Assembly (NCBI RefSeq): GCF_001809535.1
Contig: NZ_KV797910.1
Span: 84,560 to 148,559, forward strand
Direction of reading: 5' to 3'
DNA: 64,000 nucleotides
Source of the DNA: Aerococcus sp. HMSC062A02
GTDB taxonomy: Bacteria; Bacillota; Bacilli; Lactobacillales; Aerococcaceae
The position numbers and the translations under genes were made by a program. Positions 36,375 through 45,123 of the stretch are shown in pieces; position 1 is the first letter of the stretch, and the number at the start of each line of letters is the position of its first letter. A model generated the notes under the pieces. It saw only the letters and a program-made list of their open reading frames with translations. It did no database searches and was not told the origin of the DNA.

Positions 36375-38045
36375 ATGGGGGAAGCCTGGATTAAATTTAA
36401 TAATTTTTCTTTTACTTATGCTGGGGCACAGTTTCCAGCCCTTAAAGACATTAACTTGACCATTGAAAAGGGAGAAAAGGTCCTTGTTTTGGGGGCAAAT
36501 GGGTCAGGCAAGACAAGTTTTCTTAAGGCTTTGAACCAAGAATTAGGGACAGCGGCTAATCCTGGAAAGATCGAAGGCAGCGTGAGCTACTGTGACCATA
36601 ACGTGGAAAGCTTTAAAGGGAAGGATATCGCTGACTTTATTTCAGAAGATTCAGCCGACCAAGAGCTAGTGGACCTAGCCCCTCAAGACGAAGGAGATTT
36701 TACCAAGCAAATTTGGTCTTTACTGGCTAAGGATTCCCAAGAACGTTCCTTCAATGATTTGTCTGCTGGCGAGCAAGACCTCTACCGGATGATGGACCAT
36801 ATCAAGGACCATAAGAAGGTCTATATCTTTGATGAGCCCCTGGCAAATTTGGCACCGAGAGCGGCGGAGCACTTTGTCGATGCCTTGGATGACTTCCATA
36901 TGAAAACTCAGTCGACAATTGTGGTTGTTGAACATCGTTTAGAACAGATGATGTACCGGCATATTGACCGCGTCCTGGTCTTACTAGGCGGCCGTCTGGT
37001 CTTCGATGGTTCTTTATCAGACTTACTCCACCATGCGATCCTAGCCAATCTTGATGTGCGGGAGCCCCTCTATGTGACAGCCATGCGATATGCCGGCTAT
37101 CCCCTCGACCAAGTCCATCATATCGCCCATGTCAACCATATATCTGGCCCTAAATTAAAAGACGTTATGGAAGACTGGGCCCTCTCTATTCCTAGTTTTC
37201 GTTATCAAGAATCGACGGAAGAACTTATCCGCTTGGAAGATGTTTCCTACCACTACAATCATAAAAACCATGCCCTTAAAAACCTTGATTTGAAGCTTTG
37301 TCAGGGGGAAATGCTTAGTGTAGTTGGCGCCAATGGAGCGGGGAAAACAACTCTCAGTCGGATTCTCAGTCAGTGCTTAGAAGCAGACCAAGGACAGGTC
37401 TTCTGGCATGGGCAGGAAGTAACCGCCGCTAACCGGCAAGAGGTTAAAAATAAGATTGCCTATCTGCCTCAGAATTTTAGGCCTTTGATTGTTGGGGCGA
37501 CCCCATGGGAGCAATTGGAGAAGTTCTATGCCAACTATCAAGAAGCTGGCTGCCAGCTCTCACTAGATAAGGAAGCCCTCTTCAACCAGCTTCTTTCTGC
37601 AATTGGCTTTGACCATCTTAAGAATTATCCCTTGAAATTTTTAAGCTATGGCCAGCTCAAACACTTGGTTCTGGCTTGTGTGCTCTTGAAGGACCCCGAG
37701 CTCATTATTATTGATGAGCCGACGGAGGGCCAAGACTACAAGCATATGGTTGACTTTATGGGTAGCCTTTACCGGATCAATCAAGAAAAGGGAATTGCTG
37801 TGATTATGAACACCCATGATGTGGAAGTGCTCTTAGCCTATACCCGACGCTGTCTCGTGATGTCAGAAGGGGAAATCATTGCAGATACAGATCCTGTTTA
37901 TGTGACCTCTAACGAGGATTTAGTCGACCAAGCAGCCTTGAGGGAAAGCTCTCTTTCTGTCTTTGCCAAGCGCATCGGCCTTGTGGATCCCTATACCTTT
38001 ATCCGTAAATTTATGGACTATGACCGTGAAGTCCAACAAAGTTAG
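36375..38045 (+). CDS. double-domain ABC ATPase of the ECF (energy-coupling factor) type
   Basis: A 556-residue protein with two ABC nucleotide-binding domains in tandem. Domain 1 has Walker A GANGSGKTS, a degenerate signature LSAGEQD and Walker B VYIFDEP. Domain 2 has GANGAGKTT, LSYGQLK and LIIIDEP. Fused pairs like this are EcfA-type ATPases (YkoD-like) that energise vitamin or metal uptake with a T component and an S component. Neither T nor S is adjacent here; azlCD follow 15 bp later. ATG at 36375 is chosen, with AAAGGAG 9 bases upstream. Confidence 0.85.
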   Translation: MGEAWIKFNNFSFTYAGAQFPALKDINLTIEKGEKVLVLGANGSGKTSFLKALNQELGTAANPGKIEGSVSYCDHNVESFKGKDIADFISEDSADQELVDLAPQDEGDFTKQIWSLLAKDSQERSFNDLSAGEQDLYRMMDHIKDHKKVYIFDEPLANLAPRAAEHFVDALDDFHMKTQSTIVVVEHRLEQMMYRHIDRVLVLLGGRLVFDGSLSDLLHHAILANLDVREPLYVTAMRYAGYPLDQVHHIAHVNHISGPKLKDVMEDWALSIPSFRYQESTEELIRLEDVSYHYNHKNHALKNLDLKLCQGEMLSVVGANGAGKTTLSRILSQCLEADQGQVFWHGQEVTAANRQEVKNKIAYLPQNFRPLIVGATPWEQLEKFYANYQEAGCQLSLDKEALFNQLLSAIGFDHLKNYPLKFLSYGQLKHLVLACVLLKDPELIIIDEPTEGQDYKHMVDFMGSLYRINQEKGIAVIMNTHDVEVLLAYTRRCLVMSEGEIIADTDPVYVTSNEDLVDQAALRESSLSVFAKRIGLVDPYTFIRKFMDYDREVQQS

Positions 38046-38060
38046 AGGAGGAGGGATTGT

Positions 38061-38774
38061 ATGAACCATTACTTCAAGCAGGCTGTCCAACAGGCTTGGC
38101 CAGTTATCATTGCCTATATTCCTTTGTCCATCGCTTGTGGGGTCCTCTTAGCCAGTGCAGGTTTGTCTTACTGGCAGGTTGCTCTTAGCTCTCTTTTAAT
38201 CTTTGGTGGGTCAGCACAATTTATGCTAGCTTCTTTGGTCCTAGCTGGCGCCTCAACTTGGGTGATTATCGGCTTAGTCTTACTGCTTAACTCCCGCCAG
38301 ATGCTTCTGACCTCTTCCCTAGCTTCCTATTTACCTCAGGAAAAGACTTGGAAGTTAGCCTGGCTTAGTCAATTTACAGCTGACGAATCCTATGCCCTCA
38401 ACGTTGTGAACTTCCAAGAAGCTGACCAGGGGCAAGGAGAGTGGACCTTCGACCAGGCCTTCTATCTTGCCCTGACCACCTATCTCACCTGGCTGTGTGG
38501 GACGGTTGCGGGGGCTATCTTGGGTCAGTTCTTTGCCTTCCCAACGGTTATCGTAAACTATGTGCTCATTGCCATGTTTATTGGCCTTTTGCTTCCTCAG
38601 ATTAAGAGCCGCAAGACTTTCTCAATAACCCTCATCAGTCTAGCGATGAGTCTGGTCTTAAGGTTCTTGGCACCTTCGAGTCTAGTGATTGTCCTGGTGA
38701 CGCTTTTAGCGAGCTACCTGGCTTATCGCATAGACCGGCATTTATTGGAAGAGAGAGGAGACCTGTCCTTATGA
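38061..38774 (+). CDS. azlC: AzlC-family amino-acid exporter, large subunit
   Basis: A 237-residue integral membrane protein with about seven helices. The family pattern is clear: PLSIACGVLLASAGLSYWQ, LIFGGSAQFMLASLVLAG, LLNSRQMLL and the cytosolic loop SQFTADESYAL. With AzlD it forms a branched-chain amino-acid efflux complex, as in B. subtilis (4-azaleucine resistance). It lies 15 bp after the ABC gene and overlaps azlD by four bases. Confidence 0.92.
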   Translation: MNHYFKQAVQQAWPVIIAYIPLSIACGVLLASAGLSYWQVALSSLLIFGGSAQFMLASLVLAGASTWVIIGLVLLLNSRQMLLTSSLASYLPQEKTWKLAWLSQFTADESYALNVVNFQEADQGQGEWTFDQAFYLALTTYLTWLCGTVAGAILGQFFAFPTVIVNYVLIAMFIGLLLPQIKSRKTFSITLISLAMSLVLRFLAPSSLVIVLVTLLASYLAYRIDRHLLEERGDLSL

Positions 38775-39088
38775 AGCTAACTTTTCTTATTCTAATCATC
38801 GGAGTCCTATCGGTTTTGATGCGGGTCATCCCGGGTATTTTGACCCGTAAGGCTAACTTACCCTTGTCTATTCGCTTGGCTATGCCCTATGTACCGATTA
38901 CACTATTTACAGCTATGATTACTTGTGATATTTTCTTCTGGGAGGAAGACTTTAGCTTGAATCCCTTGGTCAATCTCAAGCTCATCGCTTCGCTGCTTGC
39001 TATTATTGTGGCATATAGGACCAAAGACTTAATCAAAACGGTTTTAGCCGGGGTGCTTACGATTAGTTTACTTTATTTTATTTTTTAA
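38771..39088 (+). CDS. azlD: AzlD-family small exporter subunit
   Basis: A 105-residue membrane protein with four helices and the conserved RVIPGILTRK near residue 17. Partner of AzlC. The start codon overlaps the azlC stop (ATGA), a sign of coupled translation and equal stoichiometry. Confidence 0.92.
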   Translation: MKLTFLILIIGVLSVLMRVIPGILTRKANLPLSIRLAMPYVPITLFTAMITCDIFFWEEDFSLNPLVNLKLIASLLAIIVAYRTKDLIKTVLAGVLTISLLYFIF

Positions 39089-39089
39089 G

Positions 39090-39137
39090 AAAATGCAGAC
39101 CTTGGAGTCGACTTTGACTCTAAGGTCTGCATTTTTG
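39090..39137. terminator. bidirectional terminator between azlD and fni
   Basis: AAAATGCAGACCTTGGAGTC (39090-39109) pairs with GACTCTAAGGTCTGCATTTT (39116-39135) with one mismatch. It serves both converging operons. Confidence 0.92.
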
Positions 39138-39149
39138 CTTGTCTATGAA

Positions 39150-40214
39150 TTAGAGGTCTCTCTGCTGTGAGCGTTGGGCTAAGGCCTGGACGTCAATACC
39201 CCGGACTTGGGCCCAGTGCCAAGGCCCAGCGCTGAGGACTAGGTCTAAATGTTTGAGATCTTGGCTGTTGCGGCAGTTAAGCAGGAGGTAGATCAGCTTC
39301 AGCTTGTCAGTGAATTCTTGGACATATTGCAGGCTGTCTGCTAGATCATGGTTGAGAACGAGCTGGAGGAAGTAGCCGCTCATACCGACTGCTTGGGCGC
39401 CTAGGCTCAGTGCCTTAACCATATCGAGGGGCTGACGTACCCCTCCCGAAGCTAGCAGGGTGAGGTCAGAGGGTGCCTGGCTGGCTTCTAAGAGACTGAC
39501 CACGGTGCTTTGTCCCCAGTCAAAAAGTTCGGCAAAGTCTTGGTCAGGTCGTCTCTGGTTTTCGATTTGGGCAAAGTTAGTCCCACCTCGCCCACTAATA
39601 TCGATGGTCGAGAAGCCTAATCGGTAGAGTTCATTAATGGTCTCTCGGCTCATGCCAAATCCCACTTCTTTAATGACGATGGGGACTTTTACCTGGTCTT
39701 TGATATCCAGCAAGTGGTCCCTGATCCTCCGAAAATCGCGATCGCCTTCGGGCATGACAATTTCCTGAGGGAGGTTTAGGTGGACTTGGAGGGCGTCTGC
39801 TTCTAGAATTTCAACGGCTTTTTTGGCGTCCTGGCCATTCCGGTCAGCTCCCACATTGGCTAAGATGAAGCCCTCCGGATATATCTCACGAATAATGCGA
39901 AAAGAAGCTTCTTGTTGAGGATCCTTGAGGGCAGCTGACAAAGATCCGCTAGCCATAGGGAGTTTGAGAGCCTGGGCTAATTGAGCTAATCGTCCATTAA
40001 TTTTGCGGGTCCATTCGCTTCCCCCCGTCATAGCATTGATGTAGAAGGGGAGGGGGAAGTCTTGACCCAACCAGTGACTGGACAGGTCAATGTCTTCTTC
40101 TGACAGTTGACCGATACTGTTGTGGACGAAACGTACATGGTCAAAATCGCTGATCTTTTCTTCTTTATAGTTGGCAGCAGCTTCTCTGACATGGTCATCT
40201 TTCCGGTTAGTCAT
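39150..40214 (-). CDS. fni: type 2 isopentenyl-diphosphate isomerase
   Basis: A 354-residue FMN- and NADPH-dependent enzyme interconverting IPP and DMAPP. The family marks are RKDDHVREA at the N-terminus, FYINAMTGGSEWTRKIN, ANVGADRNGQDA, HLNLPQEIVMPEGDR, the phosphate/FMN segment VKEVGFGMS, ISGRGGTNF, and ASGGVRQPLDMVKAL. ATG at 40214 is chosen since GAGGTGA precedes it by 8 bases; an ATG four codons upstream is less likely. It is the last gene of the mevalonate operon. Confidence 0.95.
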   Translation of the reverse strand: MTNRKDDHVREAAANYKEEKISDFDHVRFVHNSIGQLSEEDIDLSSHWLGQDFPLPFYINAMTGGSEWTRKINGRLAQLAQALKLPMASGSLSAALKDPQQEASFRIIREIYPEGFILANVGADRNGQDAKKAVEILEADALQVHLNLPQEIVMPEGDRDFRRIRDHLLDIKDQVKVPIVIKEVGFGMSRETINELYRLGFSTIDISGRGGTNFAQIENQRRPDQDFAELFDWGQSTVVSLLEASQAPSDLTLLASGGVRQPLDMVKALSLGAQAVGMSGYFLQLVLNHDLADSLQYVQEFTDKLKLIYLLLNCRNSQDLKHLDLVLSAGPWHWAQVRGIDVQALAQRSQQRDL

Positions 40215-40236
40215 TGTAAATATCACCTCTATCTTT

Positions 40237-41322
40237 TTATATGGAATAGATATCTAAGGCTAAATGTTTCAAGCCACTTGTCTGAGCCTTTTCAAGGAAG
40301 GCCTGTCCACTGGAGCGATTGGGAGCGATAGCGATGGCACAGTCGCCTTGGCCGGCACCCGATACCTTGGCAGCTAGGCCAGCTTCTCTGGCTGAGTTGA
40401 CAACCTCTTCTAAAGCCGGGCTGGCATAGAAGGAGCCCTGGCTCTGTAATTGGTCTTCAATCAGGTCTTGGTTAGCACTTAAGTGGCGGTTAAAGTTAGG
40501 GAAATCTCCCTTTTCTAAGTCTTGGGCAAGGGCTTCGACAAGTTCTTGAGACCGGTCCAAAAAGTCCTGGCTGAGCTGGGTCTGCTGGCGCTTAAGGAGC
40601 TTTTCAGTTGAGGCTTCCCGCCCCACCCAGAAGGCATAGAAGGCCCAATCATCGGGGAAGGCTAAGCTTTGGATAGTGAGGCCAGGCCAGTCGCTATCTA
40701 ATAATTTGAGAACATCTTGTCCAGTTGTTTTCTTGGCCCGGCGGAACCAGGTTCGGTCAAAATTTTGATAGAGGAGGAGGCCCCCATAACTTGCGGCAGC
40801 TAAGTCGCCGAATGAGCCTTTCATCTTTAAGCGAGACTCTGCAATGGCTGCTAGTTTAAAGACTTTGAGCCGGTCAGCGGCTGACGGACTTTCTGGGATG
40901 TCAGAGAAGGCTTGGAGGATCCCCCAGAGACAGGCTACCAGAACAGCCCCGCTAGAGCCTAGGCCATACTTGTGGCCTTCTTGATCATGGAGCTGGCTTT
41001 TTATGCGGAGCCGGTAGCTGCCAAGTTCGAGATCAGGATACTTAGCTTGCAAGTACTGTTCAGCCAGGCGAATGCCCTCCCAGATGAGGTCGAATTTATC
41101 GGCTCCTTGACTGGTGCTGACAATTTTACCAGCATTGGTTCTGGACCAAGTGAGCCTTTCAGCAGCTAGGTCGCTGAAGACTTCATTCTGGTCACTTGCT
41201 TCAATTTCTAACTTGAGAAAGGCATCGACAGCTGCAACAAGGGCCTTCTGCTGGCTTTTGGTCACGGCATATTCTCCTGCCCAGAATAATTTTCCAGGAA
41301 CTTTAACATGACAAGTGTTCAT
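40237..41322 (-). CDS. mvaK2: phosphomevalonate kinase
   Basis: A 361-residue GHMP kinase. The N-terminal substrate motif is VKVPGKLFWAGEYAV, the ATP-binding motif is KYGLGSSGAVLVA, and the C-terminal motif is AAKVSGAGQGDCAIAI. It converts phosphomevalonate to mevalonate diphosphate. ATG at 41322 is preceded by AGAAAGGA; the open frame continues 16 codons upstream past that site. It is the third gene of the operon, 28 bp after mvaD. Confidence 0.95.
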   Translation of the reverse strand: MNTCHVKVPGKLFWAGEYAVTKSQQKALVAAVDAFLKLEIEASDQNEVFSDLAAERLTWSRTNAGKIVSTSQGADKFDLIWEGIRLAEQYLQAKYPDLELGSYRLRIKSQLHDQEGHKYGLGSSGAVLVACLWGILQAFSDIPESPSAADRLKVFKLAAIAESRLKMKGSFGDLAAASYGGLLLYQNFDRTWFRRAKKTTGQDVLKLLDSDWPGLTIQSLAFPDDWAFYAFWVGREASTEKLLKRQQTQLSQDFLDRSQELVEALAQDLEKGDFPNFNRHLSANQDLIEDQLQSQGSFYASPALEEVVNSAREAGLAAKVSGAGQGDCAIAIAPNRSSGQAFLEKAQTSGLKHLALDIYSI

Positions 41323-41350
41323 AAACAAATCCTTTCTAATAAAAATGTTT

Positions 41351-42340
41351 TTAATAGGGCCAGTGGTCAAGGGATTGGATACCAGGGCCTACCTGGCTTG
41401 TGATCACTTGGGCCTCTGGGAAGGCTTCTTCCATAGCCTGGGCAATATCTTGACTTTCAGAAGCCGGGCAGAGGACTTTGATATTAGGGCCTGCGTCCAT
41501 GGTAAAGTAGGCTGTATAGCCTTGGTCACGCAGGCTTCTGACCTGGTCCATGGCCTCCAAACTAGCCGGTTCAAAGTAAGTAAAGGGCGGGTCAGAAGCG
41601 AGCATGGTCGCATGCATAGCCATAGCGTTGGCTTCCGCAATCTGTCCGATAGCTTTTAGGTCGCGGCGCTGGATAGCAGCCTCTATCTCTTTGAGATGTT
41701 TCTCGGCGAGACTGGGCCAAGCGGGATAGAAGGCAGAGGTCTCAATAGTATGGGCCATGCCTTGTCGAGAAGGGATTTTTTTGTGCTGGGTATTGAGGGC
41801 TAGGATAACCATAGCTACCCCCCAGTCAGCTGGATCCAGCGGGACGGCACGTGAGTTTTCATGGCGGTCTCCTTTTTCCCATTTGACAAAGCCTGGGAAG
41901 ATGCTGCGGGTGGCTGAACCTGACCCTCGTCTAGCATAAGTTGATAGTTCTTGGTCGGTCAGGTCTAAGGTCAAAGCCTGGCGACAGGCGGCTGCTAGCG
42001 CTGCAAAGGCGGAAGCCGAACTGGCTAGGCCTGCGCCTGTTGGCACATGGTTGACACTCTCCACCCGGCAAGGCAGGTCAAGTTGGGCTAGGTCTCTGAA
42101 GAAGTCTAAAAAGCGGCTAATTTTAGCGACGGCCCCTTCAGCTTGTTCTTCCCCATTCAGACAGAAGCTATCTTGTTTTAACTCTTCTGAGAAGCAAACT
42201 TTGGTATCCGTATATAAGGCATCTAAGGTGAGGGAAAGGGAGCTATTCATGGGGATGAAGAGTTCGCTATCCGCCTTTCCCCAATATTTAATCAGTGCAA
42301 TATTTGTATGGGCACGCGCCATGCCTTGGTAAGTCGTCAT
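41351..42340 (-). CDS. mvaD: diphosphomevalonate decarboxylase
   Basis: A 329-residue GHMP-family enzyme that makes IPP from mevalonate diphosphate with ATP. Key elements are ARAHTNIALIKYWGKAD at the N-terminus, the ATP motif PTGAGLASSASAFAAL, RRGSGSATRSIFPGF, and the DAGPNIKVLC C-terminal motif. The start is ATG at 42340 after AAGGAGG. It lies 10 bp after mvaK1. Confidence 0.97.
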   Translation of the reverse strand: MTTYQGMARAHTNIALIKYWGKADSELFIPMNSSLSLTLDALYTDTKVCFSEELKQDSFCLNGEEQAEGAVAKISRFLDFFRDLAQLDLPCRVESVNHVPTGAGLASSASAFAALAAACRQALTLDLTDQELSTYARRGSGSATRSIFPGFVKWEKGDRHENSRAVPLDPADWGVAMVILALNTQHKKIPSRQGMAHTIETSAFYPAWPSLAEKHLKEIEAAIQRRDLKAIGQIAEANAMAMHATMLASDPPFTYFEPASLEAMDQVRSLRDQGYTAYFTMDAGPNIKVLCPASESQDIAQAMEEAFPEAQVITSQVGPGIQSLDHWPY

Positions 42341-42350
42341 AATATCCTCC

Positions 42351-43313
42351 TTAGCTTGGTTCCGGACTGGCTAGTGGGATAAGCCAGTAGTCAACAATCA
42401 TTTCTTTAACAACTAGGCTTTGGCCTAGGTCTTCTGCTTCTTTTTGTGTTGGCATGAGGGCAATAAAGCAGCCTCCCTTGCCTCCTCCCGTGAGCTTAGC
42501 GGCAGCAGCCCCGTGGTCGAGGCAAGAGCGAATGCCCATATCTAGTTCGGGACTGGAAACTTGGAGGGTTTGGAGGTTGATTTGGGAAGCCTGCATACTT
42601 TGCGCAATAGCTTTTAAGCTAGTTGGAGCCTTTCCGCTTAAGTGCTGGTAGAGATCCTCGCTTGCTTGGCCGAGTTCTTCTAGAGCTGCTTTGGCGGCTA
42701 AGTGGCGGGATGGATGCTCGCTGTCCAGAGCTTGGCGAATGCCTGCCACCGCTTCCTTAGTATTTCCCGGAATCCCGGTATCAGCTACCAGCAAATAATA
42801 AGGTGTTTGGAAGTAAAAAACTTCCATACTTTGTCCTTTCTGGTAGGAGAGGGGGCGGTTTAAGACAGTTAAACGAGCATCTAGACCGCTGGGATTACCA
42901 TGGCTAATCGTCTCTGCCAGGTCAGCATAAGCCAAGAGACTTTCCTGGTCTAAGCCCTCATTGTAAAAATCATAATAGGCTCGGATCAAGGCTACTGCAA
43001 CAGCTGCGGAACTTCCCATACCGCGTTCGGCGGGAATATTACTGTCGATGCGGATCAAAAAATTAGCTCGGTCGCTGTGGTCTTCCTGTAGACTTTGCCA
43101 GAGTTGACGGAGGTTATCTAAATGACTAGGTGCCGCTGTTAGGGGCCCCTGGTAGAGTTCACTCATAAGAAAAGTCGGCCCAGAAGATTCTTCTAGGCTA
43201 ACTTGGATGGTGACGGCTTCAATCGGTAGGGCGAGGGCACGATAGCCATAGACCACACTGTGCTCACCGCTTAGAATAATTTTACCGTGGGCTTTACCTA
43301 TTCCTCTTTTCAA
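42351..43313 (-). CDS. mvaK1: mevalonate kinase
   Basis: A 320-residue GHMP kinase, the first gene of the lower mevalonate operon. Motifs are GKAHGKIILSGEHSVVYG (motif 1), PAERGMGSSAAVAVAL (ATP loop) and KLTGGGKGGCFIAL (motif 3). The start is TTG at 43313, with GGAAGTGAG upstream; conserved residues begin at once (KRGIGKAHGK), so no later start fits. HMG-CoA synthase and reductase are not in this window. Confidence 0.95.
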   Translation of the reverse strand: MKRGIGKAHGKIILSGEHSVVYGYRALALPIEAVTIQVSLEESSGPTFLMSELYQGPLTAAPSHLDNLRQLWQSLQEDHSDRANFLIRIDSNIPAERGMGSSAAVAVALIRAYYDFYNEGLDQESLLAYADLAETISHGNPSGLDARLTVLNRPLSYQKGQSMEVFYFQTPYYLLVADTGIPGNTKEAVAGIRQALDSEHPSRHLAAKAALEELGQASEDLYQHLSGKAPTSLKAIAQSMQASQINLQTLQVSSPELDMGIRSCLDHGAAAAKLTGGGKGGCFIALMPTQKEAEDLGQSLVVKEMIVDYWLIPLASPEPS

Positions 43314-43456
43314 TTTGTCTCACTTCCATTTCCATTCCTATCTATTGTACAATATTTGTAAGCAAAACACGAAGGGGAATGGTGAATCTCAATTGAATTC
43401 ATCAAAATATTAAAAAAGATTTATTGCATCTTCGTGGCTAAACGTATACACTACAT

Positions 43457-43462
43457 TATAAT
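43457..43462 (+). promoter_or_regulatory. -10 element candidate for guaA
   Basis: A clear TATAAT lies 48 bp before the GTG start of guaA, but there is no good -35 at 16-18 bp (GTGGCT). Inverted CACGAAG (43368-43374) and CTTCGTG (43430-43436) lie upstream and could be regulator half-sites. No guanine riboswitch core is visible. Confidence 0.4.
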
Positions 43463-43510
43463 GAGACGCTTATGTATTGAGCTGTCCAGGAAATAAAGGA
43501 GAGTGGAAAA

Positions 43511-45070
43511 GTGGCAGTAAATGAAAGTATGAAAGCTGTAGAAAAAATTATTGTGCTCGACTACGGCAGTCAGTACAATCAGTTAATTACCCGTCGCATC
43601 CGTGAGTTTGGTGTGTATTCAGAACTACTATCCCATCGCTTGTCGGCAGAAGAGATCCAAGCAGAAGGTAATGTCAAAGGGATTATCTTATCTGGAGGAC
43701 CTAATTCTGTTTATGCTGATGGAGCCTTTGATGTCGATGCTGGCATCTTTGACTTAGGTATTCCTATCCTCGGTATTTGTTACGGGATGCAATTGATTAC
43801 CCAAAAACTGGGTGGCCGAGTTGAAGCTTCCGATAAGCGGGAATACGGCCAACAAGAAATGACCATCAAGAAAACAGCTTCTAAAATCTTTGCTGGTTTA
43901 GAAGAGGAAGAGCAAGTATTGATGAGCCATGGAGACCGGATTGCTGAAATTCCTGAAGGCTTTGAAATTACTGGGGTTGCTCCCCATAGCCCAGCCGCTG
44001 CTTTTGAGAATGAAGCGGAAGAGATTTACGGTTTCCAATTCCACCCAGAGGTTCGCGCTTCTGTAAACGGTAACCAAATGTTACGTAACTTTGTCTTCAA
44101 TATCTGCGGTGCTTCAGGGGATTGGTCTATGGAAGACTTTATTCAAATCAAGACAGCAGAAATTCAAGAACTTGTGGGCGATCGCAAGGTGCTCTTGGGA
44201 CTTTCTGGCGGTGTTGATTCATCCGTAGTAGGTGTGCTTCTCCAACGGGCTATTGGCGACCAGCTTGTCTGCATCTTTGTGGACCATGGGCTCCTGCGTA
44301 AGGGTGAAGCTGACCAAGTGATGGAAACTTTAGGTGGCAAATTTGGCTTAAACATCATTAAAGCGGATGCTGCAGACCGCTTCCTTGGCAAATTAGCTGG
44401 AGTTGAAGACCCTGAAAGAAAACGTAAGATTATCGGTAATGAATTTATTGAAGTTTTTAACGACGAAGCGACCAAGCTCAATGGGGTAGACTTCCTTGCC
44501 CAAGGGACCCTCTATACCGATGTCATTGAATCAGGGACAGAAACCGCTCAAACAATTAAATCCCACCACAATGTTGGTGGCTTGCCAGAAGATATGAGCT
44601 TTGAATTAATTGAGCCGCTGAATACCCTCTTCAAGGATGAAGTCCGTGCTTTAGGGACAGCCTTAGGTATGCCAGATCCAATTGTTTGGCGCCAACCCTT
44701 CCCAGGTCCTGGTCTAGCCATCCGTGTAATTGGAGAAGTTACGGAAGAAAAATTACATATTGTGCGTGAATCCGATGCTATTTTACGTGAAGAAATTGCT
44801 AAGAATGGTTTGGAACGCGATGTTTGGCAATACTTTACGGTATTGCCAGGCTTCAAATCCGTTGGCGTCATGGGCGACCAGCGAACCTATGAATATACGA
44901 TTGGTATCCGGGCCATCACATCTATTGATGGGATGACAGCCGAATGGTCCCGTTTACCGCATGAACTCTTAGATACCATCAGCCGTCGGATTGTCAATGA
45001 AGTCTCCGGGATCAACCGCGTCGTCTATGATATCACCAGTAAGCCACCATCGACCATCGAATGGGAATAA
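43511..45070 (+). CDS. guaA: GMP synthase (glutamine-hydrolysing)
   Basis: A 519-residue enzyme converting XMP to GMP. The N-terminal class I glutamine amidotransferase has its nucleophile in GICYGMQL and the histidine/glutamate in FQFHPEV. The ATP pyrophosphatase domain has the PP-loop GLSGGVDSS. The C-terminal dimerisation domain ends KPPSTIEWE. The start is GTG at 43511 after AGGAGAG. The 3' end of guaA is a known insertion target for genomic islands and prophages, and the prophage here begins just past its stop. Confidence 0.97.
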   Translation: MAVNESMKAVEKIIVLDYGSQYNQLITRRIREFGVYSELLSHRLSAEEIQAEGNVKGIILSGGPNSVYADGAFDVDAGIFDLGIPILGICYGMQLITQKLGGRVEASDKREYGQQEMTIKKTASKIFAGLEEEEQVLMSHGDRIAEIPEGFEITGVAPHSPAAAFENEAEEIYGFQFHPEVRASVNGNQMLRNFVFNICGASGDWSMEDFIQIKTAEIQELVGDRKVLLGLSGGVDSSVVGVLLQRAIGDQLVCIFVDHGLLRKGEADQVMETLGGKFGLNIIKADAADRFLGKLAGVEDPERKRKIIGNEFIEVFNDEATKLNGVDFLAQGTLYTDVIESGTETAQTIKSHHNVGGLPEDMSFELIEPLNTLFKDEVRALGTALGMPDPIVWRQPFPGPGLAIRVIGEVTEEKLHIVRESDAILREEIAKNGLERDVWQYFTVLPGFKSVGVMGDQRTYEYTIGIRAITSIDGMTAEWSRLPHELLDTISRRIVNEVSGINRVVYDITSKPPSTIEWE

Positions 45071-45079
45071 CATTAAATT

Positions 45080-45123
45080 AGACCTAGAATCCTGATATAA
45101 AAGGCTTTCTAGGTCTTTTTTTA
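45080..45123 (+). terminator. terminator after guaA
   Basis: AGACCTAGAA (45080-45089) pairs with TTCTAGGTCT (45107-45116), followed by T7. The end overlaps the last codon of the reconstructed integrase on the other strand. Confidence 0.88.

Noticed and set aside
43380-43510. Guanine riboswitch before guaA
   Set aside because: The conserved purine-riboswitch core and its flanking stems are not present.
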